In this document: one piece after another, positions 35,030 to 46,797 of the stretch
Position numbering within the stretch: position 1 is the stretch's first letter
How the letters are laid out: each line of letters starts with the position of its first letter
Source of the DNA: Lethocerus indicus
Lineage: Eukaryota; Arthropoda; Insecta; Hemiptera; Belostomatidae
Direction of reading: 5' to 3'
Length of the DNA: 64,000 nucleotides
NCBI GenBank assembly: GCA_019843655.1
Contig: JACDQD010000012.1
Span: forward strand, 1,550,001 to 1,614,000
Position numbers and translations under genes: made by a program
The notes under the pieces: model-generated
Seen by the model: the letters and a program-made list of their open reading frames with translations, nothing else
Databases searched by the model: none
Told to the model about the DNA's origin: nothing

Positions 35030-35150
35030 AATTTTTCAGTGAAGTTATCCGCTATCCAAGTGCATTGTATAAGGAAAGCTTTGAATTTTCTTTAACCGAT
35101 GAAAATTAAATTCCCTTCCTTCCCCCCTCCCTTAATTTTTCCTCTCTAAT
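35030..35150. repeat. Dispersed repeat pair C, copy 2
   Basis: agaatttttcagtgaagtta, tccgctatccaagtgcattg and ctttgaattttcttt align with 26346-26500. This copy is shorter by small deletions. Confidence 0.6.
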
Positions 35151-35834
35151 GGATGGGAAAGTTACAATGATAAAAACTCTAGAACGTAGTTTATAGTACC
35201 TACTATTGCAACTACAGTGTGGCATTTACAATATATTATACAAAAGACCGCATTGCGCCTCTCTTTGATCTCACCCGTACCCACCCCTGATATATACGCT
35301 GGGTCTGGGAGAGCTGGGGATGATAACTGAGAATACTATGATCGATTGTGCGATTGCAGGGACGGGGGGTTGAACCCTCCCCCTTCGCCCGGCATATCCG
35401 AGCCGGGGTGCAATTTCTGTAATGGGCTGTCTTCGCCCCACGTCGGATGGGGGTTTAAACGCCCCCTCCCTCTCACCGAACCCCACTACTAGCCCCTCAG
35501 GTATCATGAACAGTTGAAATCGACACTTTTTTTTCGAGTGAGGTTCGAGGAATCGGAACCGGAACGTTTTTAATAAAAGACCTTTATTTACAGAACCGGA
35601 AGTTAGCGATAATTAAAATTCGATTCGCGGAAACCTTCACTCATTTAATTAGTTCAGAATTAAAGGAGCCGGCCGCTTGTCAGTATTGAAAGAAAAACTT
35701 TCACACACGTTAAACAGAAGGAAGAATGGACTGAACAAATATTCGGTAAGAAGTGGGCTAATATTAATCGCAATTATAGCGCTATTTGTCTAACACCCTG
35801 TTGGGAAATTTATTATTTTAAATGATTATAATAA

Positions 35835-36174
35835 TGTCTCCTCTCGGTTTTGCTCTTTTGCTAGACTGGTTTCGGCCGCTCGCCATCATCAGTAGCGGTG
35901 TTAGTTACTTTTGGCACTTTGGATGTATTTTTTTGGGGCATCCTCACTGCACTGTCACCGTCGCTTGTGCTGTGACTACCACCGCTACTGAAGATGGCGA
36001 GCAGCCGAAACCGGTCTAGCAACAAAGCGAGAGAAGACAAACGAAATCTACGCTATTCCAACCCCTCGCAGACCACAGAACAGGTATTCTAAACGAATTT
36101 ATGTCTGTTAACCGATGAAATTCTGTCGCAGGATAGAATTTTACTAATAGGTAAGTGAGATTAGAGTACAGGCC
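35835..36174 (+). mobile_element. HR element with extended tail
   Basis: Left arm starts within gtctcctctcggt (5' end short). Right arm and tail (aacccctcgcagaccacaga, acaggtattctaaac) are followed by a further stretch to about 36174 (aattctgtcgcaggatagaa, gagattagagtacaggccc). That extra stretch recurs, inverted, at 41520-41600 beside another HR copy, so it belongs to the element. Confidence 0.88.
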
Positions 36175-36607
36175 CCCCCTTTTAGTCGCCCGTCAGATTG
36201 AAACCGTACTTCAATTTCTGGACGCATTTGAACTCAATCTGCAGGGGAAAATTTTGAATCAGGCTGCGCGGAGGAGGGTGTAACCGAGGGGGGTGGAGGG
36301 GGATTGTGGGGGATGGAAATGAATTATCCAATTACGGGGCGGGACATTCCGGCGTGGGGCGTCGTTAACACTCAATTAAGCAGTCCAGGGGGAGGGGGTG
36401 GTAGTGGTCGCTTGGCGAACTTCATGACGCTCTTGTCGCCCCTTCCCTCTAGCCATTCTATCGGACGGGGTATACTTAAGCTTGGGCAAACTACTAGCGT
36501 TAAAAGAAACCTCCACAGTCGTCGACGGTGTTCCAACAATCAGTGTAGGACGAATTATAAATTACATATTTAATAGCCGTATAATTTAATCAATAAACAC
36601 AAAAATG

Positions 36608-36790
36608 ATACAGCACATTTCGTGTGTTTCTGTCTCCACTCTCGCCGGTTTGGTCTTTTGAAGTGACAGTGACAGTGCAGTGAGGGAAAACATCCAAAGT
36701 GCCAAGGTGACTAACACCGCTATTAATGATGGCGAGCAGTCGAAACCGGTCTAGCAAAAGCCCAAACCAGCGAGATAGAAACACAGAAAA
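36608..36790. mobile_element. HR element, left arm mostly deleted
   Basis: cacatttcgtgtgtttctgt and cgccggtttggtctttt are joined to gaagtgacagtgacagtgca, then the right arm (caccgctattaatgatggcg, gtctagcaaaagccc). No tail. Confidence 0.85.
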
Positions 36791-36819
36791 TTTAAAAAAA
36801 AGATTATTTTTACCTAATT

Positions 36820-36915
36820 TTTTTTAGTTCTTTCTCTCTTCCGGTTTAAATGTGTGAAAATTTTGCTGTCAATAATGTCTGGCGACTGGTTCTTTAACCA
36901 TAAATTCTGGAATAA
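36820..36915. repeat. Dispersed repeat pair D, copy 2
   Basis: Aligns with 28430-28530 (see that entry). Unclassified. Confidence 0.55.
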
Positions 36916-38495
36916 ATATAGTTGTAAACTATTAATTTGTTCGTAAGTAATCTGTTTCGTTTCGGTAAGTCTTTTATCGCGTCATTTGTCCAAGTTTAGT
37001 GCCAAGCACCGCGCTTGATTTTCAATAGGAAGTTGGTTTCTGAGAATTCACCTATAATTTTGTTTTAAGCGATCAGTTCCTGCCTTTAACGCTCACCCCA
37101 CCTACAAGGCGAGAAATGTACGGAAAATGAAGTGTAATAGTGAAGGTGTTTACTGCTAGTGCCGGGGGATGAAATGGGGAGGGAGTTAACAGGCCATTAG
37201 GGAGGTCCCCTTCCCTCTTAGGGGTATACGCCCCCATAGTCCCCCTACTTATGAGGACCTTAGGTCCGGGCCATATCGACGTCGGGGATGAACAATTATC
37301 GACATACTTACGGGGGGTGAGGGGGAGGGAGTGAAGCTAGTCCCAATGGCGATATGAGCCGGAAGCGGAGATAATAATAAAATGGGGCCGTAAAACAGTA
37401 AACCCGGCCCATTAAACATTATCTCGAGTAGGGCAGTAAATCCAACGGCAATAAAACGATGGACATTTAAGACACCCGCGGCCCCGCGAGTGATTTGAAT
37501 ACCCCTTCCTTAGCCTTATTACTGTGGCGGCGCTATTGATTTTTATTTTCTAAATATGACTTCGATGTTGTCCCTCTGATGTTGTACAACTGTATGCAGC
37601 ATTAATAAAAATTCCCTATTGTCGGAACGCGATTGTGAAAACTCATTCTTCATAGATCTGTGAAAACGTTCAACTGATCGACGGTTTGAAATATCAATAC
37701 TCTTAGTCAGTTGAACACAGTTGGAGCAGCTTCGAGATTACTGAACCAAATTATTCACCAACTGAAACCTGACGTTGAAAATAAAAATATAATTAAGAAA
37801 TTAATAATGAAAGCGTGAAAGATAGGCCTAAGTGAATTGGGGCCCGAATTGTTATGGGGTGCAGTTGTGAGGGGACACCCCATTAACCTTGTCTGAGGGA
37901 CACCACCCCATTATCCCGCCCCTGTACTGAGTTTCTCTACAGTCATCATCATCATAATAATCATCATCTCTGATGGCGATCATCAACAATTATGTACGAC
38001 GGTGAATGATCGCTATCGGCTGGGACGGTTCGGTGAGCTCAATTCCGGACTCCCCAGCCGTGTTTTAAAATACACTTGTAAAGTAATAGTTTGTCCGTTA
38101 GTGATAGTTGTTATCCGGCTTTGTTACTATGACACAATATTTGACGGTTCGTTTCGTCGCATTGACCCCACACACGTGGCGTTACGCCCGTTGGTCACAA
38201 TCGCAGTCATAAACTCAGTCACTGTTGAGTCAACTTTCACGAGTCAATGTTTCTTAAAAGCCTACACTATATGAATATCATAAATTGGACCAACAAATTA
38301 TAAGTATATGAATCACATTCTTGCCATAGGTTTTTCCCAGTAAAACTTCGTCCGGGATACTCCTCCCATTTGCGACCAAAACTTAGCTTTTAGTATTAGC
38401 CGAAGGCAAAGTTCGGGAAAGCCAGTTTCTTTTACTACGGCCAAAGGAAAAGTACCCCACCGTGAAATGAATAAAATATTTGATGACAGTAAAAT
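36916..38495. other. Non-coding stretch
   Basis: GC-rich and G-run patches near 37160-37340; a short run of atcatcatcat-type repeats near 37943-37968. No gene or element seen. Confidence 0.35.
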
Positions 38496-38499
38496 CTGA

Positions 38500-38892
38500 A
38501 TACCGAAGATTTCGTGTGTTTCTGTCTCCTCTCGCTGTTTGGTCTTTTGCTAGACCGGTTTCGGCCGCTCGCCATCTTCAGTAGCGGTGTTAGTCACTGT
38601 TGGCACTTTGGATGTTTTTCGGGCATCCCCACTGTCACTGTCACTTGTACTGTAGTGTTTGCCAGTTTGTCAGTTGTATATATACGCATTTTGTTATTGT
38701 TATTGGGGAATAACGTCTTCTAAAATCCAACCCAAATAAGACAAACATAATTCCCAATACAAGTGAAAGTAACAGTGCAGTGAGGATGCCCGAAAAACAT
38801 CCAAGGTGCCAACAGTGACTAACACCGCCGAACCCGGTCTAGCTAAAGACCAAACCAGCGAGAGGAAACAGAAACACCACGAACCTACGCTA
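38500..38892. mobile_element. HR element, long hairpin without tail
   Basis: Full left arm (accgaagatttcgtgtg, ggtcttttgctagaccggtt, cgccatcttcagtagcggtg). The interior has cagttgtatatatacgcatt and aaaatccaacccaaataaga. The right arm has lost gctactgaagatggcgagcg. The longest hairpin interior in the window after 41358. Tail absent; a flanking duplication is not convincing. Confidence 0.9.
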
Positions 38893-41345
38893 AAAATCGT
38901 TCTTTGCCTTGTTAACAAGTTGAATATTCTATTGAAACGCTGTTCGACAATCTTTCCCTTTTTTAAAGAAACTATTCACAGGATATAACAAGAAATGATT
39001 GGGCGGCGAAATCCCCTTTGAAGCTAAATTGAGAGGCTCGGCCGGGTGAAGTCAAAAGTCCGTTCCAAGTTCTGGACGCAATCTGGCCGCCGTTTTGAAG
39101 TTACCAAGAAACAACCACAACTCCTTCCGACCCGCTGTCGCTATTTCATTCTCCAACGCCACCGTCCAACTCCGACCGGATCTCTAAATAGACCCGAAGC
39201 GGACGAAAAGCGCTTCAAGGATTTGATCAGAGTAATCATCAAACCGCGAGCGTTTCACAGTACATTGTTTCTAATAACATTCCCTAACAACTGTAGAAAA
39301 TAAAGTCATTAGTATCGCTCTTAATTGGACATTTAAATATTCAACAGGCACAGACACTAAACACCATTGCTATAGCTTAATAATGCCAGACTCCTAGGCG
39401 CTGTGGCGAGAAGCAAAAACTAGAATACTGTATTGTTCCAGTCGGATTTATATCCGTTTCCTACGTAGTATTAGGTCCGGAATACATGTCTATAGCAGGA
39501 AAGTATAGTCCCTTTCGATATTTCGGTCCGGTCTTTTGCTAGACCGGTTTGGCAGCATGAGAGTCTAAATTAGTGTATCGAACCCCAAGACATATAAAAT
39601 AACCGTAGAATGCCGTTCGAAACAATTTAAAGCGTGCGTAAAAATGTCTGGAAAGAGTCTAGAATGTCCAGAAATGTCTAGAGTACGGAAATTTTCGTAT
39701 AACATCGCTCGTCATAAAGACTGTAAAAAAATAAAATAATATTATTTTTACAATAATTATATCGTCGCCATTATAAGCTGTAATTTTCATAAAATTGATC
39801 GGCCATAAATTATAATCAATATACATATTTATGTATGAACAGTCAGTGAGTGTTTTTCTTAACGAAAGAACGATGACATATACCAAAATTACCGGTTACG
39901 ATATATAAGAAAAAACTTTATACCTCAGGGAGGGTTCGAAGAAAAAGGGGGAAAATTGATAAGAAATAACTGCGGTGGAAGCCCTCTAATAGGGCACTGG
40001 TGTCAGGGTAGGGAGGAATCGATACCCACTAAGGGTGAACCCTCCTATCCCTCTCCCTCCCCCTAAAGGCTGAGCCCTCAGGTGTAATCTCCAGTCGACT
40101 AGACACACTAATCCGGTTAGTGTTATACTCCCCGCGCTTACAATTCAAGCCGGCCCACGGCCAACAACCCATTAGCGTTTAATAGTTAAGACCGAGCTCC
40201 CTATTGTAACGTTCGTAACGGCGTTTGTCTGTCTGTCAAAGTTGTAGGACTTCTCGATTCCATAACAAGTGGAACTGTCTCGAGACTGAGAACCCGCGAA
40301 TCGGACAAAACATGCGAGGAAATGCGATAACACATTTTTTTCTCAATGGAATATTGAAGAGTAAAGACAGTGATCGGAGGCATAAGGCGCTCAGTCTCTT
40401 GTCACAAAGCCCGGTTATAAGCTAAGTGGGCAATATTCGTATAAGCAGTGTTAAAAGAAATGGCAGAAAATATCTGTCAGGCATCGTTGAAAGGACCATT
40501 GTTGGTTCGGTACATTGTCGAAAGGAACATTGTTGTCTGCCAACATTGTTGGTTCTGTAGATCGTTGGGTCTCCGTCGTCATAATCATTGGGAACGGGCA
40601 TTCAAACATTTCGAAAATCTTAATTTTCGACTTGACGTGGGACAGGATATTTTTTTTATAAAGGGCTGGAGCTGAAAACAGTTTGACTGGAGTAAACTTG
40701 AACAGAATAATCACGTGGAATCCACATATAAGACTCAGATGTACATTTTGTTCTACCTGATTCTCCAATCTGGTCGGCATGTGTAACGAATTAATCTACG
40801 ACAGTATTTTGAAACCGAACTTGTATAATTTGGAACCTACGGAATTGTGTCGGGATCCACCGACCCGACTGTATTAAGAGTGCCCCATTAATGCCGGCCA
40901 TGTCAGATGGCTGGCTGAGAACTGGGCTGGGACATTTTGCGTTATACCAACACCTAATGTAGTGACTCAGGGTGTGTTCGTGGCTCGTAACGGCGAATTT
41001 TCACTTCCTGGTCGGCGAGCGGGCTTTCTTGTGCGGTCGGCTCCCACTCCAACTTTCACCGGCGCCTCCTCCACTAACAATTTCGCACCTTCGGTACGCC
41101 GGCTTTTTTCCGTCCGAAAAGTTTAAGTAACTTACGAACCGGCGACTTTTCCAATTCAAAAGCGCGATTTCGAAGTTAAAGCTTCGTTATAAAGTGAGGA
41201 AAGCGAAAATTTATCCCGACCGACTCGATGGAACTGACGATATAGGGAGGAAACGTGGTAACGTTACGTATTTCTTGCTAGCGAAGTTGAAATATTGTAC
41301 TGCGTTTCGTCTGTCCCATGAAGCATCCTGTTGGCACTATTCGAC
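38893..41345. other. Non-coding stretch
   Basis: A short HR scrap (ggtcttttgctagaccggtt, 39532-39551) is the only recognised element. 40860-41110 is CG-rich unique DNA. No gene seen. Confidence 0.4.
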
Positions 41346-41357
41346 TTGTAAGAGTTT

Positions 41358-41875
41358 AACATACCTGTTTTGTGGTCTGCATAAATAAGACAAACAACAC
41401 CCCCCAAAAAAAAACACAATAACAAGACACGTATATATACACACGACAAACTGACAACAGTAAAAGTGACAGTGACAGTGCAATGAGGATGCCCGAAAAA
41501 CATCGCCAGCAGTGACTGTGGGCCTGTACTCTAATCTCAAGTACCCATTAGTATAATTCTGTCCTGCGACAGAATTTCATCATACAGACATAAATTCCTT
41601 TAGAATACCTGTTCTGTGGTCTGCGAGGGGTTGGAATAGTGTAGATTTCGTTCCTGTCTCCTCTCGCTTTGCTAGACCACTTTCGGCTGTTCGCCATCTT
41701 CAGTAGCGGTGTTAGTCACAGTATAAGTGACAGTGACAGTGCAGTGAGGATGCCCGAAAAACACCCAAAGTGCCAACAGTGACTAACACCGCTACTGAAG
41801 ATGGCGAGCGGCCGAAACCGGTCTAGCAAAAGACCAAACCGGCGAGAAGAGGCAGAAACGCAAATCTACGGAATC
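41358..41875 (-). mobile_element. HR composite (dimer-like) element, 518 bp, with target-site duplication
   Basis: Two HR pieces sit head to tail inside one pair of 11-bp direct repeats, TGTAAGAGTTT at 41347-41357 and 41876-41886. In minus orientation: a complete hairpin (41875 to about 41640), its tail (to about 41603), a linker (41603-41520), then an interior piece of a second unit ending in its own tail (acatacctgttttgtggtct at 41359). The linker is the inverted equivalent of 36100-36174. Because a single duplication encloses everything, it moved as one unit. Confidence 0.9.
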
Positions 41876-41886
41876 TGTAAGAGTTT

Positions 41887-42557
41887 CGAGTTCTCGGAAG
41901 CGGACAACACCCCCACAGTGGGCCCCGGAAAGAAAGGGCGAGAAAACCCTCCCAATGGAGCACAGGGACCGTCCTGGATTGAACAAAAAAATCTCGGGAC
42001 TACAGGGACAGGGGCGGATTTCAACCCCCGCCAACCGAGCACAGCATAAGGCAGTGACAGTTGCTTAGAAATTGTGGTTGGTGGAACGAATCGAAGAAAC
42101 GCGAAAGTCGACTTTCAACCACTCTGTCCACTGGCACCGTTCACGCTGGCAACGGGTAGAGGCCAAAAGTAGAAACAGGATCGTAACCAGTGTTGGCATC
42201 GCAAACAAACACTTCTAATTACTCTTTTACGTACTTTATAAAGTTGTGACCTTTCCCAATATATTACAAACAATAATTTACAAATACAAACTGACGAACT
42301 TTAGTAACATTCTAGAATAATTTGGACCGGTCATAATGATATTTTTAATGTGGTATTCATGTTACTTACAAGACTTCAACAGGATCAGCACGTCGGAAAC
42401 TACCCGAACAACGTATTAAATATTTCCACTTTAATTGTAAATAATATTTTCCAGTTTGAAGGCTGTTTTATCGAGACGACTATTAGGCGAAGGACGAGGC
42501 GAGTTGTTGCGGTGGCTCTACTTTCGGTATCCGGCTCTAGAGATGGGATTGTAGACC
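41887..42557. other. Non-coding stretch
   Basis: No gene or recognised element. Confidence 0.35.
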
Positions 42558-42650
42558 AACAGCGCTACTGAAGATGGCGAGCAGCTGAAACCGGTTTAGC
42601 AAAAGACAAAACCAACGAGAAGAGACAGAAATACACGAAATCTACAGTAG
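42558..42650. mobile_element. HR fragment, right arm
   Basis: cgctactgaagatggcgagc, gaaaccggtttagcaaaaga and acacgaaatctacag are present. The left arm and tail are missing. Confidence 0.85.
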
Positions 42651-43140
42651 TCCTTACTGTATTTTGTTGGATCAAAAACCTAGGGGCCGCATTCAAATTT
42701 TTGATTTCTAATAGAATAAATAAAAATATGCTGGTTTTAAAACCCTCCCTGGTGAATTAGTTTATAAAGTTGCAGCCTCTATGATGATATATTAGGAAAC
42801 ATGTCCGAACGAACGATGTGCTGCAATGCAACTAACCAGAACTTCCGTAGTTCAAGTACTAAACGTTATTTGGACATTTTTAAACATGTTTTAATAAATA
42901 TTTATAAACGACATTGATCACTTAATAATGACTCGAGTCAGGATTTTTATTTTCACCCTATAAAGCCGAAGATACAATATCATTGCAGCGGGAATTGTAA
43001 TTATGTATTGACAATGGGACAGGGCTAAGTAAAAGTTTCGAACGCTAACGAAAATTTTGCTCTAGCGATAACCCCGTAGATATTTAAAATAAATATTAGA
43101 TCGATTATATTTGCAGCCGCAATAACTCCTAGTGACGGAT

Positions 43141-43181
43141 AGCTACTGAAGATGGCGATCGGCCAAAAAGTGTGGAGGCAG
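43141..43181. mobile_element. HR fragment, short
   Basis: agctactgaagatggcgatc and ggccaaaaa match the right arm; then gtggaggcag. Confidence 0.6.
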
Positions 43182-43843
43182 TAGATTACAAGAATCGTGA
43201 TAATTAAATCAATTGTATATGTTTTACATACCTTTTTTACTCTCCATCTTTTAACAGTTTATATGAATATACATCAGTTACAGGTGTAATTGTCAGTACG
43301 CCATTTCAATGAAACAATGGCAGGAAATCCTCCCCCCTCCCACCCTCTCCTTCTTATCCCCAATTAGTGCGACTACCAAATGCGAATAAAAGGAAGAATA
43401 TGTTAAAAGGGAATGTAAAAAAAATAAATAACGCCTGTCGTGGGATCTGGAGACAATGCGCCGAGTGTGAAGTGTCATCCCCCAGTTAGCGCATATGTAT
43501 GTGGGTCCCGATCAACAGGCAGCCCTGTACACGGCCCCATTAGCATAGAATCAGACAGGGGGAAAAGAGAAGGAGGATAAAGGGGTTTTTTTTATACATC
43601 CATTCCATTCTGTTTGCAGCGTACAAGGCTTTCGCCTATGGCCGGTCATTAATCATGATTTCCCGCGTCTCCAGTTTCCTCTCGTTAATTTTCCCCCTCC
43701 CCTTAATGATACTGACGATGGATGGAGACAATTCCTTTGAATTGTAATATCGTCAACGTGGAATACCTTTCTGGTGGTACAGTTTTATATGGCATTGTGC
43801 TGCGCGATATATCGTTCGAACGAAATTCATTAGGCTCCTATAG

Positions 43844-43848
<5 letters not shown>

Positions 43849-43911
<63 letters not shown>
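43849..43911. repeat. (TA)n microsatellite
   Basis: About 31 TA repeats, the longest in the window. Confidence 0.97.
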
Positions 43912-43915
<4 letters not shown>

Positions 43916-44892
43916 TTGATATAAACGAAACATTAGAATTGTATCTTGTACTCCCCGCAGTGCCATCTCGCACCTGGAAGAGGTGTATAAAATAATTATG
44001 TATTTATAATTTATTTCAAAATTGCAATCGGGACATGTACCTTATTAGTGGAGAATAGATAGATACAACTAGAAATGAGTAAACAACGACTAATGCAACA
44101 ACTAGTAAACGGCTATAGCGTGCAAGGATTAATACGTTTCCTAGAAGTGAAGTAACCAGAATTTTATGGCCACAACCAGAGGGATGAAATAGTTGTAGCT
44201 GGAGGAGAAAAAAATATATTTTTAGTGTATAATTTATATATAGGCTTTGGGAAACAATTTTTTTTGGCTGTTTTCTTCGCCGCTCTCTTCCATTTGTCTA
44301 AGAAAAGTGACTATAATTTATTCCAAACTGGCTGTGTTTGAGTGGTGGGAGTGGGGGGAGTGGGGGGTTGGTGAGCGATGAATGATGGAAAGTAGATGAA
44401 CGGGGGTCTTCGATGATTTAGGAGACACAGTCAGAGACCAATTTAGTGGCCGCGGCCGGGCGTGTGCGTCCGTGCGACAACGCCCATTGAGCTAACCGCT
44501 TTCAGTGTGTCCCCATTCAGAATTAATGGGCGTGCTAGTGGTCCGCCGCGGAGGTCATGAATTATTTATGGCGGAGAGACGGGTCCGTGGCGGGCCGCCG
44601 TTCTACTTAAAGCCGGTATACGACCTAACACAATATCGGATTTTCAAATAAATAATATCGATCTTTGCCCCGCAGTCTATCATCGCTTTAGACTAGCATT
44701 AAACTAGCATCATATAGTCCTAAATCCGACATTTTCGAAGAACCAAACCCCCGAAATTTTAACGGTCACATTTTTAAAATTTTATATTTTATTTATTATA
44801 TTTAAATAACGTAACCACATCATTTTCAGGCGCCTATCACAAATATCGTCTTTATTCTTCAAAAGCTTTCCGTGAATATCCCCCATTTAAAG
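43912..44892. other. Non-coding stretch
   Basis: AT-rich, with CG-rich 44440-44620 (ggccgcggccgggcgtgtgc). No gene recognised. Confidence 0.35.
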
Positions 44893-44903
44893 CTTTAGAC
44901 GCT

Positions 44904-45263
44904 GGTCGCGAATTATTTTTTTTATACCGTAGATTTGTTGTGCTTCTGTCTGCTCTCGCCGGTTTGGTCTTTTGCTAGACCGGTTTCGGCCGCTCGCCGT
45001 CTTCAGTAGCGGTTTTAGTCACTGTTGGCACTTTGGATGTTTTTGGGCATCCTCACTGCACTGTCACTGGCACTTGAACTGTGGCGGTTGTCCGTTTGTC
45101 GTGTGTATATATACGAGTTATGTGTCTTGTTATTGTGTTTTTGGGGGATGTTGTCTGTCCTATTTGGGTTGGGACAGTACAAGTGACAGTGACAGTGCAG
45201 CGGCCGTAACCGGTCTAGCAAAAGACCAAACCACCGAGAGGAGAGAGAAACATAAAAAATCTA
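44904..45263 (-). mobile_element. HR element, complete hairpin, with 11-bp target-site duplication
   Basis: The perfect 11-bp direct repeat CTTTAGACGCT is at 44893-44903 and 45264-45274. In minus orientation the copy ends cggtataaaaaaaataatt then cgcgacc, so its tail is shorter and A-rich, differing from the standard tail. The interior includes gtgtgtatatatacgagtta, gtgtttttgggggatgttgt. The right-hand arm has lost the cgctactgaag segment. Confidence 0.9.
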
Positions 45264-45274
45264 CTTTAGACGCT

Positions 45275-45876
45275 AATTTATGAAAGTATTAAACTGGTGT
45301 TCTATCGTCACGAATCATTTTGTTTTATCTGTTATGATACTAGGAAACATACATTCAACTGAAATCCTAATTCAAATTTGCAACAGACCGGTAATCGTAC
45401 CCAGAATGTTGATTGGAGGCGGTCTCGGGAAATCGGGTTTTATGAACGAACGTAGTCCAGGATAGACTTCCGGTTATAGATACTATCGGGCAGCCTACTG
45501 GAATTCTAATGCAAATAATCTCCAATTTGCAAACATCAAACCTATTAATCTAGCGTTCCGTTTAATATAATAACGAAAAAATGCTCGCGCAAAACGCTCC
45601 GGAATGAAGACTATGAACTCGGTAATTCACAACAACGCTTCATTCTTCAGACTGTACATTGTTTTAACACTCGCCGGACTGAAATTCTTTTCGCGTATAA
45701 CACGTATAATTCCCGCGTACTCATATTTATAATGGCCGCGGCGCCATATATCGTATTGTTCTTAAAAATTGTTCAATTGATACTTGCGACAATATTTTAC
45801 AACGCATTTCTGGATAGAAAACCCAATTACAGTCGTTCCTGTGAAAGCTCTAACAGCGTAATGGGCGAGGAGGCGG

Positions 45877-45880
<4 letters not shown>
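45275..45880. other. Non-coding stretch, with shared motif block
   Basis: ggcggtctcgggaaatcggg near 45418 and taatgcaaat...atttgca near 45507 recur in the same order at 22479 and 22518. The shared block is about 100 bp and diverged, perhaps an old repeat. No gene. Confidence 0.35.
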
Positions 45881-45937
<57 letters not shown>

Positions 45938-45939
45938 TA
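45881..45939. repeat. (TA)n microsatellite
   Basis: About 24 repeats with a CACA interruption near the right end. Confidence 0.96.
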
Positions 45940-46469
45940 TTGAGGGAGTCAATTTTCGAGTGAATTAAAATCATCCGGAGTGTAATTTGCATTGAATGGT
46001 TGTTTAGCATATTAATATGAACAGGGAGCCACAAGGTGCGGCCACCACAAGCTTAACGGTACCGGGGCCTAATCATAACAACAGACGCTGACAGAGCTAT
46101 TACTCGGGCTACGCATTAAACGCGATAATTTTCCAACCTTATTCGATAAAATGCAAATGGTAATTATGACCGAAGGAATTTCAATCGAGAGGAGATCTTA
46201 AACCTCCAGTACGGTAGTTTGTTACGGCCCAAGCTCCAGAAGATGGCGCACCAACATATTTCTTCATTTTTTTTACTATCGGTTAAAATATTGAGAGTAA
46301 AAAGAACCTAAGTAAAGAACTATAACTAAAAATTAAAGGTATGCAATCCCCATATCCGAATCAAAAGAATCGACTTGAACCGGAAATATTCTAATGCCGT
46401 TACTGAAACAGACATCAAAATTGACCTGAGCTATATTGAAACCTTGGATTTCGAACTTGGTGGGTTCCA

Positions 46470-46797
46470 CACCAAGACATCCGATATAGAACGAAAGATT
46501 CAAATCAAAAGTCATTGGAACCATCCTCAATTGCTCCCCGGTATATATTTCTCGGCACAATAAACAAATGACACTTTTTATTAGCACATTTATGAAAAAT
46601 TACCGTATTTTATTACATTTCACCGGTCGAAAATAAATAAAATACCAATATCAATCAGGTGTGTACCAGTCTTTCGTCCATGTATGTAACAACTTACAGT
46701 ATATGAATGAAACTGTAACCGGTGGGTGATTTCTTCATCTTAAATCAATTGCACCTATAAAATATAAGGTTGTCGATTGTACAATAAAAAAATATAA
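46470..46797 (+). pseudogene. Jockey-type LINE 3' fragment, decayed
   Basis: attcaaatcaaaagtcattg and catcctcaattgctccccgg resemble 3380-3418 of the better copy. The 3' untranslated part has gggtgatttcttcat and ends gttgtcgattgtacaataaa plus more A. The reading frame is destroyed. Confidence 0.6.

Noticed and set aside
45732..45968. Open frames with IYIYIY stretches at 23254, 25049, 25758, 43722, 45732 and 57784
   Set aside because: They read through (TA)n tracts and have no family resemblance.
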